Shown: positions 1 to 9,203 of the stretch, one piece after another
Numbering within the stretch: position 1 is the first letter of the stretch
Layout: every line of letters begins with the position of its first letter
From: Halanaerobium kushneri
Lineage (GTDB): Bacteria > Bacillota > Halanaerobiia > Halanaerobiales > Halanaerobiaceae
Direction of reading: 5' to 3'
Assembly: GCF_900156285.1 (NCBI RefSeq)
Contig: NZ_FTNC01000010.1
Location: forward strand, 57,623-121,622
Length of the DNA stretch: 64,000 bases
Position numbers and translations under genes: made by a program
Notes under the pieces: generated by a model
The model's input: the letters and a program-made list of their open reading frames with translations, nothing else
What the model was told of the DNA's origin: nothing
Database searches by the model: none

Positions 1-148
1 TATTTTTCTCGACCAGCTGCTGCTGACTGTTATATTTACTCTCTACTACTTCTCTAATATTGGTATATTGAGTTGAAAAAATATAAATCATGATCAGGGC
101 CAGAAGTATTATTATTATGTACTTAAATCTACTCAGTAATTTTTCCAC
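1..148 (-). CDS. N-terminus of a membrane-anchored protein (partial)
   Basis: Only the first 49 codons are in the window; the rest lies beyond the left edge. The start is GTG at 146-148, chosen because a strong ribosome binding site AGGAGGGG (154-161) sits 5 nt upstream. A short basic N-terminus is followed by one hydrophobic membrane segment (about residues 10-24), then a polar stretch rich in Q, E, N and K that would lie outside the membrane. This layout is common in sensor histidine kinases, GGDEF proteins and chemoreceptors, but no defining domain is visible, so no function is assigned. Confidence 0.6.
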   Translation of the reverse strand, partial: MEKLLSRFKYIIIILLALIMIYIFSTQYTNIREVVESKYNSQQQLVEKN

Positions 149-230
149 CAGTTCCCCTCCTACATATGCTAATTTTCCCGACTTTTCTTCTTAAAATAAA
201 AAAAGTAAATAAAATCAATCATTTTACTAT

Positions 231-239
231 ATTATAACA
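231..239 (-). promoter_or_regulatory. Possible extended -10 promoter for the left-edge gene
   Basis: On the minus strand TATAAT (231-236) is preceded by TG one base upstream, an extended -10. No convincing -35 is visible. It lies about 80 nt upstream of the GTG start at 148. Confidence 0.35.
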
Positions 240-261
240 TAAAAACAGAAAAAAGGCAGCC

Positions 262-311
262 AAAAAAATAAGGTACCAGCCGCTCTGAAAAATAATCCAG
301 GTGCTGATACC
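262..311 (-). terminator. Probable terminator of the his operon
   Basis: On the minus strand a 9-bp stem GGTATCAGC/GCTGGTACC (272-280 with 303-311, one G-U pair) is followed by TTATTTTTTT. The odd pair is a wobble only on the minus strand, which supports that orientation. It lies just past the hisIE stop. Confidence 0.6.
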
Positions 312-382
312 TTCACTTTTTAGGCAAAATTATATTTTAACCAAATAGAAAATCTTAGCTTATAATCAGTTAAATATAAAAT

Positions 383-1072
383 TTATTTATGTCTTTTTTT
401 AAGTTCTTTTCGAATCTGAGCTGGGTTAATCCCTCTTTCTGCAAGCAGAACCAGCATGTGATAAACTAAATCTGCTGTTTCAAAGATCAGTTCATCATCT
501 GGCTCATTTTTAGAAGCAATTATCACCTCTGCAGATTCTTCCCCTACTTTCTTTAAAATTTTATCTATTCCCTCTTCAAAAAGATAGGTAGTATATGAAC
601 CTTCTGGCATTTCTTCTTTACGACTTAAAATTAAGTCATATAAAAAATCAATAACCTGATCTTCCTCAAATTCATCTGTGATATTCTCTATCTGCTCTTC
701 AAAAACAGACGATTTTTCTTCATTACTAATATTTTCTGCAATTTTCCTATAAAAACAGGAAGTCTTACCTGTATGGCAGGCAGGGCCAGCTGGCTCTACC
801 ATAAAGAGAATAGTATCCTGATCACAGTCATAAAATATCTCTTTAATCTTTTGAGTATTACCTGAGGTCTCTCCCTTATGCCATATCTCCTGACGTGAGC
901 GGCTGTAAAAAACTGTTTCCTCTTTTTCCAGACTGAGCTTAAGTGTTTCTTCATTTACATAGGCAACCATCAGCACATCTTTTGTTTTATAATCCTGAAC
1001 AACAGCAGGCATTAACCCCTGCTCATTATATTTAAAATCAATCTCATCTAAATTATCGATTATTTCTAACAC
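383..1072 (-). CDS. hisI: Bifunctional phosphoribosyl-AMP cyclohydrolase / phosphoribosyl-ATP pyrophosphatase
   Basis: HisIE carries out steps 2 and 3 of histidine synthesis: it removes pyrophosphate from PR-ATP and opens the ring of PR-AMP. The HisI domain (about residues 8-110) shows the metal-site region [10 protein letters not shown]. The HisE domain (about 125-229) shows the helical EESAEVIIA and TADLVYHML motifs typical of MazG-like pyrophosphatases. The length (229 aa) fits the fused form. The start is GTG at 1070-1072 with a weak GGTGG ribosome site. It is the last gene of the his operon, 90 nt after hisF, and is followed by a terminator-like hairpin. Confidence 0.95.
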   Translation of the reverse strand: MLEIIDNLDEIDFKYNEQGLMPAVVQDYKTKDVLMVAYVNEETLKLSLEKEETVFYSRSRQEIWHKGETSGNTQKIKEIFYDCDQDTILFMVEPAGPACHTGKTSCFYRKIAENISNEEKSSVFEEQIENITDEFEEDQVIDFLYDLILSRKEEMPEGSYTTYLFEEGIDKILKKVGEESAEVIIASKNEPDDELIFETADLVYHMLVLLAERGINPAQIRKELKKRHK

Positions 1073-1162
1073 TCAACCACCATATCCTTTCTGATAAACA
1101 ACTTAGAGTCTATTAATATCCTTAATATACTCTCATCTCATTTATTTTAAACAAATATTTTA

Positions 1163-1936
1163 TTATTTATTTTCTTCAATTCTGACTGGTATTTCAGCTT
1201 TTTCTAATTCTTTTTTAACATCCTTTATTGCTATCTCTCCAAAATGAAAAATAGAAGCTGCCAGAGCTGCATCTGCCCCAGTTTTAGTAAATACATCTTT
1301 AAAATGCTGAATATTACCTGCTCCACCTGAAGCTATAACCGGGATATTTACTGCTTCAGTTACAGCTTTAAGCATCTCCAGATCAAAACCATCTTTAGTA
1401 CCATCAGCATTAATACTTGTCAGTAAAATTTCTCCTGCACCAAGCTCTTCCAATTCTTTAACCCATTCAATTAAATCAATACCTGTCTCTTTACTGCCAC
1501 CATGAACAAAAATTTCCCAGCCTTCTCCGTTTTCTCTTTTGGCTGCATCAACAGCTCCAACTATACACTGAGAACCGAATATCTTTGCTCCCTCTCTAAC
1601 CAGCTCTGGATTTTTAACTGCAGCTGAATTAACCGAAACTTTATCAGCTCCAGCCCGGAGAATAAACTGCATATCTTCTACTGTTCTGATTCCTCCTCCT
1701 ACAGTAAGAGGAATAAAAACCTGTGCTGCCACCTTTTCCACCAGTTGAGCCAGAGTCTTACGCTTTTCTTTAGTTGCTGTAATGTCAAGGAAAACAAGTT
1801 CGTCTGCACCCAGATCATTATATTCTTTAGCAGATTCTACCGGATCTCCAGCATCTATTAAGTCAACAAAGTTTACCCCTTTAACAACTCTACCGTCTTT
1901 AATATCAAGACAGGGAATAATTCTTTTTTTAAGCAT
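1163..1936 (-). CDS. hisF: Imidazole glycerol phosphate synthase, cyclase subunit
   Basis: HisF is the TIM-barrel subunit that uses ammonia from HisH to form imidazole-glycerol phosphate and AICAR. The N-terminus [19 protein letters not shown] carries catalytic Asp11, and GAVDAA carries the second Asp near residue 130. Phosphate-binding loops GGGIR and ASGGAG are present. ATG at 1934-1936 is preferred over GTG at 1943-1945 because GGTGA lies 7 nt upstream and the resulting N-terminus ([11 protein letters not shown]) is the usual one for the family. With this start it overlaps hisA by 8 nt (ATGCTTAA), which implies translational coupling. Confidence 0.96.
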   Translation of the reverse strand: MLKKRIIPCLDIKDGRVVKGVNFVDLIDAGDPVESAKEYNDLGADELVFLDITATKEKRKTLAQLVEKVAAQVFIPLTVGGGIRTVEDMQFILRAGADKVSVNSAAVKNPELVREGAKIFGSQCIVGAVDAAKRENGEGWEIFVHGGSKETGIDLIEWVKELEELGAGEILLTSINADGTKDGFDLEMLKAVTEAVNIPVIASGGAGNIQHFKDVFTKTGADAALAASIFHFGEIAIKDVKKELEKAEIPVRIEENK

Positions 1937-2657
1937 TTTCTTCACCTAACCTTGCTAAAACTTCTTTTAAATCAACTTTATCCTGGTAAATAGCCTGACC
2001 TGTAATTGATCCATAAAAGTTTTCTGCAGCCAGATCATATAAATCCTGATTAGAACTTATTCCACCTGAAGCAATAATCTTTAAATCAGTCTCAGCTTTT
2101 AATTTCCTTAAACCCTTAAAATCTGGGCCGCTGAGCATGCCATCACGCCCAATATCAGTATATAGTATGTATTTTACTCCTAATTCTTCCATCTCTCTGG
2201 CAAAGTCGAGCATATCTTTTTCACTTGCTTCCAGCCAGCCTGAAGTTGCCACCTTACCATCTCTGGCATCAATACTGACCAGAATGCTCTCTGCTCCAAA
2301 TTCTTCTATTATTTCTGCCAGCAGTTCAGGATTTTTGACAGCCAGAGTCCCAATAATTACTCTCTTGACTCCCAGATCAAGCAGACGCTTAACATCTTCT
2401 TTTTTTCTAATTCCTCCACCTGTCTGAATCTTAAGCTCAGTTTCTGCTGCTATCTGCTTAATTACAGCAAAGTTTTGACTTTCTCCCTGAGAAGCTCCAT
2501 CCAAATCGACCAGATGCAGCCATTTTGCACCTTTTTCTACAAATTCTTTAGCAACTGCCAGTGGATCCTGGCTGTAAACTGTTTTCCGATCGAAATCTCC
2601 CTGTTTTAATCTGACTACCTCACCTGCTTTTAAGTCAATTGCCGGTAATACTATCAT
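1929..2657 (-). CDS. hisA: ProFAR isomerase (phosphoribosylformimino-AICAR-P isomerase)
   Basis: HisA catalyses the Amadori-type isomerisation of ProFAR to PRFAR, the substrate of HisF/HisH. Its 242 residues form a TIM barrel related to HisF. Catalytic Asp8 is in [14 protein letters not shown] and the second Asp is in YTDIGRDGM. The phosphate loops GGGIR and ASGGIS are visible. The start ATG directly follows the hisH stop and has GGGAG as its ribosome site. Confidence 0.96.
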   Translation of the reverse strand: MIVLPAIDLKAGEVVRLKQGDFDRKTVYSQDPLAVAKEFVEKGAKWLHLVDLDGASQGESQNFAVIKQIAAETELKIQTGGGIRKKEDVKRLLDLGVKRVIIGTLAVKNPELLAEIIEEFGAESILVSIDARDGKVATSGWLEASEKDMLDFAREMEELGVKYILYTDIGRDGMLSGPDFKGLRKLKAETDLKIIASGGISSNQDLYDLAAENFYGSITGQAIYQDKVDLKEVLARLGEENA

Positions 2658-3263
2658 CTATAACAACTCCCTAAAATTCTTCAAAAGCTGGATCCCATTA
2701 TCTCCACTTTTTTCTGGATGGAACTGGAATCCAATTACATTATCCTTTTTAACTACTGCCGGAACTGTAGTACCATACCCAACTGTAGCCAGTACATCTT
2801 CTGTTACCTGATCAAGCTGATAGGAATGAACAAAATAAAAATGAGGACTTTCAGGCAGCCCTTTAAATAAGGGATCATCTTTTATAATCTCCAGCTGGTT
2901 CCAGCCCATATGTGGAATTTTATAGTGGCTGTCCATTTTAACAACATTACCTTTTAAAAGCCCAAGCCCGGAAGTTTTTTGATCTTCATAACCCCATTCA
3001 AATAATAGCTGCATTCCCAGACAGATACCTAAAAATGGCTTTCCTGTTGCTACAAATTGATCAATAAAATCTATAAATTCATCTTTTTTTAACCTCTCCA
3101 TAGCTCCGGGAAAAGCACCTACTCCCGGTAAAACTAAAGCATCATATTTTTTTATTTCTTCTTTTTTACCAGTTTCCAGAATAACTGTTTCTTCTCCCAC
3201 AAACTCCAGTGCTTTTTGAATACTATTTAAATTGCCTGCTCCATAATCAATTATTGCTATCAC
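2658..3263 (-). CDS. hisH: Imidazole glycerol phosphate synthase, glutamine amidotransferase subunit
   Basis: HisH is a class I glutaminase that supplies ammonia to HisF. The nucleophile Cys is near residue 81 in FLGICLGMQ, and the His/Glu pair is in QFHPEKSG near residue 182. The length (201 aa) is normal. Translation starts at GTG, which directly abuts the hisB stop codon (TAA then GTG), so the two genes are tightly coupled. Confidence 0.96.
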   Translation of the reverse strand: MIAIIDYGAGNLNSIQKALEFVGEETVILETGKKEEIKKYDALVLPGVGAFPGAMERLKKDEFIDFIDQFVATGKPFLGICLGMQLLFEWGYEDQKTSGLGLLKGNVVKMDSHYKIPHMGWNQLEIIKDDPLFKGLPESPHFYFVHSYQLDQVTEDVLATVGYGTTVPAVVKKDNVIGFQFHPEKSGDNGIQLLKNFRELL

Positions 3264-3851
3264 TTAAAGCACACCCTTTGTGGAAGGAATTTTATCTGAT
3301 TCAATCTGGACTGCATCCTTTAAAGCTCTGGCCAGCGCCTTAAAGACTGCCTCAACCTGATGGTGACAATTATCACCATGCAGAATCTCCAGATGAAGGG
3401 TAATCCCGGCATTAAAAGCAAAGGCCCGCATAAACTCTACCACCATTTCTGAGGGAAAATCTCCCACCATCTCTCTTGAAAAAGGTAAATCTGTATATAG
3501 ATAGGGGCGGCCACTGATATCAACAACTGCTCTGACTAAAGTCTCATCCAGAGGAACTAAAGCACTGCTAAAGCGGCTAATTCCTTTTTTATCTCCCAGA
3601 GCCTGAGCAAAAGCTCTACCAAGAGCAATCCCGGTATCTTCTATTGTATGATGCTGATCAATATGAAGGTCCCCTTTTACCGAAAGCTCTAAATCAATAT
3701 CACCATGACGGGCAATCTGATCCAGCATATGATCAAAAAAACCAACACCTGTTTTGATATCACTTCTACCTTCTCCATCCAGATTAACACTGGCAATAAT
3801 CTCAGTTTCTTTAGTTTTACGCTGTTCCACTGCTACCCGATCTCTACTCAT
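3264..3851 (-). CDS. hisB: Imidazoleglycerol-phosphate dehydratase
   Basis: HisB dehydrates imidazole-glycerol phosphate to imidazole-acetol phosphate. The manganese-binding His/Glu motifs DQHHTIEDTG and HHQVEAVFKAL are present, as is the early FFDHML motif. This is the single-domain form (195 aa); the histidinol-phosphatase domain of the E. coli fusion is absent, so a separate phosphatase is needed (see the PHP gene at 10354). The ribosome site is AGGAG 10 nt before ATG. Confidence 0.96.
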   Translation of the reverse strand: MSRDRVAVEQRKTKETEIIASVNLDGEGRSDIKTGVGFFDHMLDQIARHGDIDLELSVKGDLHIDQHHTIEDTGIALGRAFAQALGDKKGISRFSSALVPLDETLVRAVVDISGRPYLYTDLPFSREMVGDFPSEMVVEFMRAFAFNAGITLHLEILHGDNCHHQVEAVFKALARALKDAVQIESDKIPSTKGVL

Positions 3852-3863
3852 TATAAATCACTC

Positions 3864-4970
3864 CTAATTTTTCGCTTTAAATTCTTCAAAAGCTTTGAGT
3901 ACAGCTTTATTTTCTTCCCGACTGCCAATAGTAATTCTAATTGCTGCCGGTTCTTTACTATAAGATCTAATTTTAATTCCCTGCTGATTTAAAATGTTTT
4001 TAAACTCTTTAGTTTTTTCTCCCTCAATATAAATGAAATTAGCCATTGAAGGATAAAGCCGCCATCCCTGATATTGATTTAATTTCTGATACATCTTCTG
4101 CCTCTCGCTTTTGATTAAATTAATTCTTTCTTTTATAATATCATTATTTTCAAGGATTAAACAAGCCAGAATATCAGTTAGGCTATTTAAATTGTATGGT
4201 TTCAAAACTTTTTCTAATTCTTCAACCAGCACCTTATTCCCATATAAATAACCAAAACGAATACCGGCCAATCCAAATGCCTTGGAGAAAGTCCTGGTTA
4301 CTGCCAGATTGGGATGATTTTCAACTTCAGGCATCAAATCAAAGTCATTAAAGTCAGCATAGGCCTCGTCAATGATCAGCGGTCCCGAAAAATAATTTGC
4401 TAAACTTAAGATCATTTCTCTAGAAATAATTTCCCCGGTGGGATTATTGGGAGAACAGAGAAAAATTAGCTTGGGCTCAAACTCATCAATTTTAGCCTTT
4501 AAATTTTCAAATGTAAAATCATCATTCAGCGGTACTTCTTTATATTTACCGCCACTTAATTCTGTAAAATACTGATACATTGAAAATGTAGGTGCCTGAG
4601 ATAAAACCACATCTCCTGGTTCGACAAAAGTTCTTATTAACATATCCAGTAACTCGTCAGAACCATTACCGACAATTATTTCTCCTGTACTTACCTCTTT
4701 ATTTAATTCCTGACTCAAATAACTGGCCAGTGTCTGCTGCAGACGCTCAGAATAAATTTCCGGATATCGGTTAATATCATGCTGATCAAATTCTTCTTTA
4801 AATTTCTCCTTAATTTCTACCGGCAGATCAAAAGGAGATTCATTACCAGATAAATTTATCTTTACCTCAAAATTATCCACCTCTCCTCTATATGGAGATA
4901 TCGCCCTAACTTCAGGCCTCAACAGCTCTTTTAAATCCTCTTCCTTCTTATTTAAATTATTACTGCTCAT
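3864..4970 (-). CDS. hisC: Histidinol-phosphate aminotransferase
   Basis: This is a fold-type I PLP enzyme that transaminates imidazole-acetol phosphate to histidinol phosphate. Visible motifs are SPNNPTGE (PLP pocket), IIDEAYADF and the Schiff-base Lys in TFSKAFGLAGIRFGY. The 368-residue length fits HisC. AGGAGG lies 5 nt before ATG. Its place between hisD and hisB supports the histidine role over other aromatic or phosphonate aminotransferases of the same family. Confidence 0.94.
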   Translation of the reverse strand: MSSNNLNKKEEDLKELLRPEVRAISPYRGEVDNFEVKINLSGNESPFDLPVEIKEKFKEEFDQHDINRYPEIYSERLQQTLASYLSQELNKEVSTGEIIVGNGSDELLDMLIRTFVEPGDVVLSQAPTFSMYQYFTELSGGKYKEVPLNDDFTFENLKAKIDEFEPKLIFLCSPNNPTGEIISREMILSLANYFSGPLIIDEAYADFNDFDLMPEVENHPNLAVTRTFSKAFGLAGIRFGYLYGNKVLVEELEKVLKPYNLNSLTDILACLILENNDIIKERINLIKSERQKMYQKLNQYQGWRLYPSMANFIYIEGEKTKEFKNILNQQGIKIRSYSKEPAAIRITIGSREENKAVLKAFEEFKAKN

Positions 4971-5038
4971 TATTTCCTCCTTTAATATTGCTGGTTCAGG
5001 ATTGAATGTAGCTTTTACCTAAGTTTGAATCTTAAATT

Positions 5039-6343
5039 TTATTGATCCTGCTTTCTTATTTTTATCGAATTGGCATGAGCATCAAGACCTTCTCCTTCTG
5101 CCAGACAGATTACATCATCACTTGCTTCCTTAAGTGCCTCTTTACTGTAGTGAATAAAACCAGAATATTTAACAAAGTCACGCACAGATAACGGAGAAAA
5201 GAATCGGGCTGTGGAATTAGTCGGCAGAACATGATTGGGCCCTGCATAATAGTCACCAATTGGCTCCGGTGTATATTCCCCCAAAAAAATTGAACCTGCA
5301 TTTTCTACCGCCGGCAGCAGTTCAAATGGATTTTTGACTGCTAATTCTAAGTGCTCTGGTGCTACCAGATTAATCATTTCTAAAGCTGCCTCCTGATTTA
5401 CGACCTCAATCATCAGACCAAAATTCTCCAGTGATTCTTTGATAATATCCTTTTTACTCATTTCTTTAATCTGCTTTTCCAATTCCTCCTTCACTTTTTC
5501 TATTAACTCTGGAGCATCTGTAACCAAAATTGAAGAAGCAAGCGGATCATGCTCAGCCTGGCTCATTAAGTCAGCAGCAATATAGGCCGGGTTAGAATCT
5601 TTTTCTGCCATGATCATAATCTCACTTGGTCCTGCAATCATATCAATTTTAACCTGGCCAAAAACCAGTTCTTTGGCCATTGAAACATAAATGTTGCCTG
5701 GACCAACAATAATGTCAACTCCCGGAATAGTCTCTGTTCCATAGGCTGCAGCTGCAACTGCCTGAGCCCCTCCAATTTTAAAAATCCTATCTACTCCAGC
5801 AATTTTTGCTGCTGCCAGAATTACTGGACTTACTTTACCTTCTTTGTCTGGAGGGGTAAGCATAATTATTTCTTCCACTCCTGCAACTTTAGCTGGAATT
5901 ACAGTCATCAACACAGATGAAGGATAGGCAGCTCTACCGCCAGGAACATAGACGCCTGCTCTTTTGAGAGGCTGACAGATCTGTCCGGTTATAATCCCTG
6001 GTTTTTTCTGTTTCTGCCAGGATTTATCTTTCTGTTCAGCATGAAAATCCTTAATATTTGCTGCCGCATTTTTTAAAGCTTTTATAAAATCTTGATCTAC
6101 TTCTTTCAGAGCAGCTTCAATTTCCGCCTCTTTTACCTCCAGCTCTGAAGCTTCAAAGTCTACCCCATCAAAGCGAGAAGTATATTCTAAAACTGCCAGG
6201 TCTCCATTTTTTTGCACATTCTTTAAAATCCCTGCTGCAGTCTCTCTATATTTAGCCAGATTATCACCGGAACGACTGTCTAAAAGTTCTTTAACCTGTT
6301 CAACATTTTTACGACCATTGCTAATTTTTTTTAACTTAAGCAT
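5039..6343 (-). CDS. hisD: Histidinol dehydrogenase
   Basis: HisD oxidises histidinol to histidine in two NAD-dependent steps using zinc. Family motifs appear in order: GVYVPGGRAAYPSSVLM, VGPGNIYV, AGPSEIMI, SQAEHDPLA (zinc-binding Gln/His), PEHLEL and GDYYAGPNHVLPT. ATG at 6341-6343 is preferred over GTG 6358 or ATG 6352 because GGGG lies 9 nt upstream. With this start it overlaps hisG by 8 nt (ATGCTTAA), the same junction seen between hisA and hisF. Confidence 0.95.
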   Translation of the reverse strand: MLKLKKISNGRKNVEQVKELLDSRSGDNLAKYRETAAGILKNVQKNGDLAVLEYTSRFDGVDFEASELEVKEAEIEAALKEVDQDFIKALKNAAANIKDFHAEQKDKSWQKQKKPGIITGQICQPLKRAGVYVPGGRAAYPSSVLMTVIPAKVAGVEEIIMLTPPDKEGKVSPVILAAAKIAGVDRIFKIGGAQAVAAAAYGTETIPGVDIIVGPGNIYVSMAKELVFGQVKIDMIAGPSEIMIMAEKDSNPAYIAADLMSQAEHDPLASSILVTDAPELIEKVKEELEKQIKEMSKKDIIKESLENFGLMIEVVNQEAALEMINLVAPEHLELAVKNPFELLPAVENAGSIFLGEYTPEPIGDYYAGPNHVLPTNSTARFFSPLSVRDFVKYSGFIHYSKEALKEASDDVICLAEGEGLDAHANSIKIRKQDQ

Positions 6344-6977
6344 TACTATCATCCCCACTGACTACTTCGTCTAAAGCTTCAATGATTGCAGCTATCTCAT
6401 CCTGTCTGGTCTTCATACTCACTTTATTTACAACCAAACGAGCAGATAAATCCCTGATACTCTCATAAATCACCAGACCATTTTCTTTTAATGTTCTACC
6501 TGTTTCCACAATATCTAAAATAGTATCCGCCAGACCTGTAAGTGGGGCCAGCTCAATCGAACCATTAAGTTTAATAATTTCCACTGGTTCTCCTTTACTG
6601 CGGAAATAACGTCGGGTAAAATCTGGATATTTAGTCGCTACTTTTCGTTCAAGCAAAGTATCTTTTCTGTCCGGTAATCCCGCCAGGGCAAACTCACAGA
6701 CTCCATATTCTAAATCAAGCACCTCATATAAATCTCTATTTTCCTCCAATAAGGTGTCTTTACCTACAATTCCCAGGTCAGCTGTACCATATTCTACATA
6801 AATTGGTACATCAGCCGGCTTAACCAAAATTATTTCAAATTTTTCGCTCTCAATTTCGAAAATTAATTTGCGTGATTTTAACATATTTTCAGGTAAGTCA
6901 TATCCAGCCTGACGAAAGAGTTTAACTGCTTCTTTAGCCAGCCTCCCCTTGGCCATAGCAATACAGAGATTGTCCAT
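6336..6977 (-). CDS. hisG: ATP phosphoribosyltransferase, short form catalytic subunit
   Basis: HisG joins ATP and PRPP in the first, feedback-regulated step of histidine synthesis. At about 213 residues it is the short form (HisG-S), which lacks the C-terminal regulatory domain and needs HisZ; hisZ is immediately upstream. Motifs are MAKGRLAKEAVKLF, YGTADLGIVGKD and the PRPP loop region TGLADTILDIVETGRTLKENGL. The start is ATG at 6975-6977, overlapping the hisZ stop by one base (TAATG), with GAGGAG 8 nt upstream. Confidence 0.95.
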   Translation of the reverse strand: MDNLCIAMAKGRLAKEAVKLFRQAGYDLPENMLKSRKLIFEIESEKFEIILVKPADVPIYVEYGTADLGIVGKDTLLEENRDLYEVLDLEYGVCEFALAGLPDRKDTLLERKVATKYPDFTRRYFRSKGEPVEIIKLNGSIELAPLTGLADTILDIVETGRTLKENGLVIYESIRDLSARLVVNKVSMKTRQDEIAAIIEALDEVVSGDDSNA

Positions 6978-8242
6978 TATTCCCACTCCTCTATTTTATT
7001 TAAAATTAAGTACTCCAGTGCTTCTTTTTGGTTTCTTTCAATTACAGCACTGGCACCACCATTTTGCTTTAATTCCAGTTTATCAGCTTCCAGGCAAATT
7101 TCGAAATTTACCTGCTGAAAATCTAAATACTCTTTATTCGCACCATTATATATTTCAGCTACAAAGCCAGCCCTTCTTAAATCTTCTGCTAGCTCAAAAG
7201 CAAGCCGCATATCTGAATCTGACTGATAAGAGAGCAAAAATCGTTTTTCCTGATCCTCAGCAAAGTTCTCCGTTCTATTTAAATAATCAAGCAGATTTTC
7301 AATTTCAAGAGCAAATCCAACAGCCGGTTCTTCTACTCCAAATTTTTCAGTTAGATTATCATAACGACCACCACTGGCCAGCAAATTACTGTATCCCCGG
7401 GCATAACCCTTAAAAATCAGTCCTGTATAATAACCATGACGCGAAATCAGCATTGGATCAAAAGTAATATAATCCAGTAATTCCAAGTCTTTTAATCTGG
7501 CAAAAAGACTGGACAGAGTTTTTAAGACTTCTTTTGTTTCTTGAGATAAAGGCATTTCTTTCATTACTTCAATTACCTTTTTAGGAGAGCCGAAAAGGGA
7601 AGGAAGTCTCAATAATACATCTTCTGCATCCTCCGCAAGCTCAACTTTTCTCAAGTAATTCTTTACACCTATTTTATTTTTAGCTGCCAGCAATTTGCGC
7701 AGCTCCACTTTTTCATTTTCAGCAATCTTTAAGTCTGCAAAAATTTCATTAATCAAATCTGCATGGCCTATATCAATCAGGGGAGCTTCAACTCCCACTT
7801 TCTTTAAAGTCTTAATTAAAAGCATAATCATTTCCAGATCAGATTCCAGACTGGCAGAACCAATTAGTTCTACACCGGCCTGAGTCTTTTCCTTTAAACT
7901 TAAACTCTGAGAATTTTTTGATTGGAAAGCAGAACTTAAATAAGAAAATTTTAAAGGCCGGGGGCTATCCTGAAAGCGACTTGCCGCCAGACGAGCTATT
8001 GGCATTGTTAAATCAGGTCTCAAAACTAAAATCTGTCCTTTATCATCTACAACCTTAAACATCTCACTTTTATCAACCAGTCCCTCTATACCTGCATACA
8101 ATTCTAAAGATTCCAGAGTTGGTGTAATGACTTCCCGATAAGCACTGGCTTCAAAAACCTCTCTGATAGTCTGATAGATAACTCTTCTTTTTCTAAGTTC
8201 TGCCGGCAAAATATCTCGAACACCTTCTACAAATGCATTCAT
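6977..8242 (-). CDS. hisZ: ATP phosphoribosyltransferase regulatory subunit
   Basis: HisZ is a catalytically inactive paralogue of histidyl-tRNA synthetase that binds short HisG and senses histidine. The class II synthetase core is clear: the motif 2 region VLRPDLTMPIARLAASRF and the YYTGLIFKGY/SGGRYDNL region. The C-terminal anticodon-binding domain of HisRS is missing or divergent, and gene order (hisZ-hisG) supports HisZ. It is the first gene of the operon; AGGAGG lies 8 nt before ATG, and a consensus promoter is 63 nt upstream. Confidence 0.93.
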   Translation of the reverse strand: MNAFVEGVRDILPAELRKRRVIYQTIREVFEASAYREVITPTLESLELYAGIEGLVDKSEMFKVVDDKGQILVLRPDLTMPIARLAASRFQDSPRPLKFSYLSSAFQSKNSQSLSLKEKTQAGVELIGSASLESDLEMIMLLIKTLKKVGVEAPLIDIGHADLINEIFADLKIAENEKVELRKLLAAKNKIGVKNYLRKVELAEDAEDVLLRLPSLFGSPKKVIEVMKEMPLSQETKEVLKTLSSLFARLKDLELLDYITFDPMLISRHGYYTGLIFKGYARGYSNLLASGGRYDNLTEKFGVEEPAVGFALEIENLLDYLNRTENFAEDQEKRFLLSYQSDSDMRLAFELAEDLRRAGFVAEIYNGANKEYLDFQQVNFEICLEADKLELKQNGGASAVIERNQKEALEYLILNKIEEWE

Positions 8243-8304
8243 CTATAGCAACCTCCTGTTTAATTTAGTCCTTTATCATATTAAAGTATTAAAATGTTGT
8301 ATCT

Positions 8305-8333
8305 ATTATATTGATTATGATCTCTACTGTCAA
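8305..8333 (-). promoter_or_regulatory. Consensus sigma-A promoter of the his operon
   Basis: On the minus strand TTGACA (8328-8333) and TATAAT (8305-8310) are separated by 17 nt, a perfect match to both hexamers. The leader to the hisZ start is only about 55 nt, which leaves no room for a T-box. Confidence 0.9.
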
Positions 8334-8394
8334 GTCTTTTAGCAAATTTCCTATTCTGTCTTAATTTTAACACTATTTAGGCTAAATTTAAAAC

Positions 8395-8431
8395 TTAAAA
8401 ACCTGCTGGAAAATATCAGCTCCAGCAGGTC
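8395..8431 (-). terminator. Rho-independent terminator of deoC
   Basis: A 10-bp stem ACCTGCTGGA/TCCAGCAGGT (8401-8410 with 8421-8430) is followed on the minus strand by TTTTTAAG. It lies about 50 nt past the deoC stop. Confidence 0.85.
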
Positions 8432-8477
8432 TCCTTTTAAAAATATTTAGCTTTATATCTAGCAAAAATTTATCATT

Positions 8478-9149
8478 TTAATAATCAGAATTCACTTCAT
8501 TACCTTCGATAATTTGCACACCGGAACTGGCTCCAATTCTGGTTGCTCCTGCTTCAATCATAGCTTTCGCTTCTTCCAGACTGTGAATTCCGCCTGATGC
8601 TTTAACTCCCATTTCTTTACCAACAGTTTTTCTCATGAGAGCTATATCTTCCACAGTAGCTCCTCCACTGCCAAAACCAGTAGATGTTTTAACAAAATCT
8701 GCTCCAGCTTCTTTTGCCAGTTCACAGGCTTTAACCTTTTCCTGATCTGTTAAATAGCAGGTTTCGATAATTACCTTGACAAGCTTATCACCGGCGGCCT
8801 CAACAACTGCTTTGATATCATTTTTAACCAGTTCGTAGTCTCCTTCTTTTAAAGCTCCAACTTTAATCACCATATCAAGTTCATCTGCCCCTTCGGCTGC
8901 TGCTATTTCGGCTTCTGCAACCTTAGTCATAGTTGCATTGACTCCAAGGGGAAAACCAATTACTGTACAGACTTTTACCGGAGAATCAGCAAGTTCTTCA
9001 GCTATTAAAGTCACCTGGTCCGGGTTAGCACAGACTGAAGCAAAATTATATTCTTTCGCCTCTCTGCATTTTTCCCTCACTGCTGTTTTCGTTACTTCTG
9101 CTCCTAAAATGGTATGATCAATCATCCCTGCAATTTCTTTTTTAGTCAT
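8478..9149 (-). CDS. deoC: Deoxyribose-phosphate aldolase
   Basis: DERA cleaves 2-deoxyribose 5-phosphate to acetaldehyde and glyceraldehyde 3-phosphate, feeding deoxynucleosides into glycolysis. The class I aldolase motifs are present: [10 protein letters not shown] near the N-terminus, the Schiff-base Lys region [11 protein letters not shown], and the second Lys in [14 protein letters not shown]. The length (223 aa) is standard. AGGAGG precedes ATG. The gene ends in its own hairpin terminator, so it is separate from the his operon. Confidence 0.95.
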   Translation of the reverse strand: MTKKEIAGMIDHTILGAEVTKTAVREKCREAKEYNFASVCANPDQVTLIAEELADSPVKVCTVIGFPLGVNATMTKVAEAEIAAAEGADELDMVIKVGALKEGDYELVKNDIKAVVEAAGDKLVKVIIETCYLTDQEKVKACELAKEAGADFVKTSTGFGSGGATVEDIALMRKTVGKEMGVKASGGIHSLEEAKAMIEAGATRIGASSGVQIIEGNEVNSDY

Positions 9150-9203
9150 TAATTAAAACCTCCTGTATTTTAGTAAATATTAATTTCTCGAATAATCATT
9201 TTA

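Noticed and set aside
2137..2427. Antisense frames over his genes and other conserved genes
   Set aside because: They lie fully inside well-supported genes and have no ribosome sites or recognisable domains.
8243..8333. T-box or other attenuator before the his operon
   Set aside because: The consensus promoter leaves a leader of only about 55 nt, with no T-box core or His-codon leader peptide.
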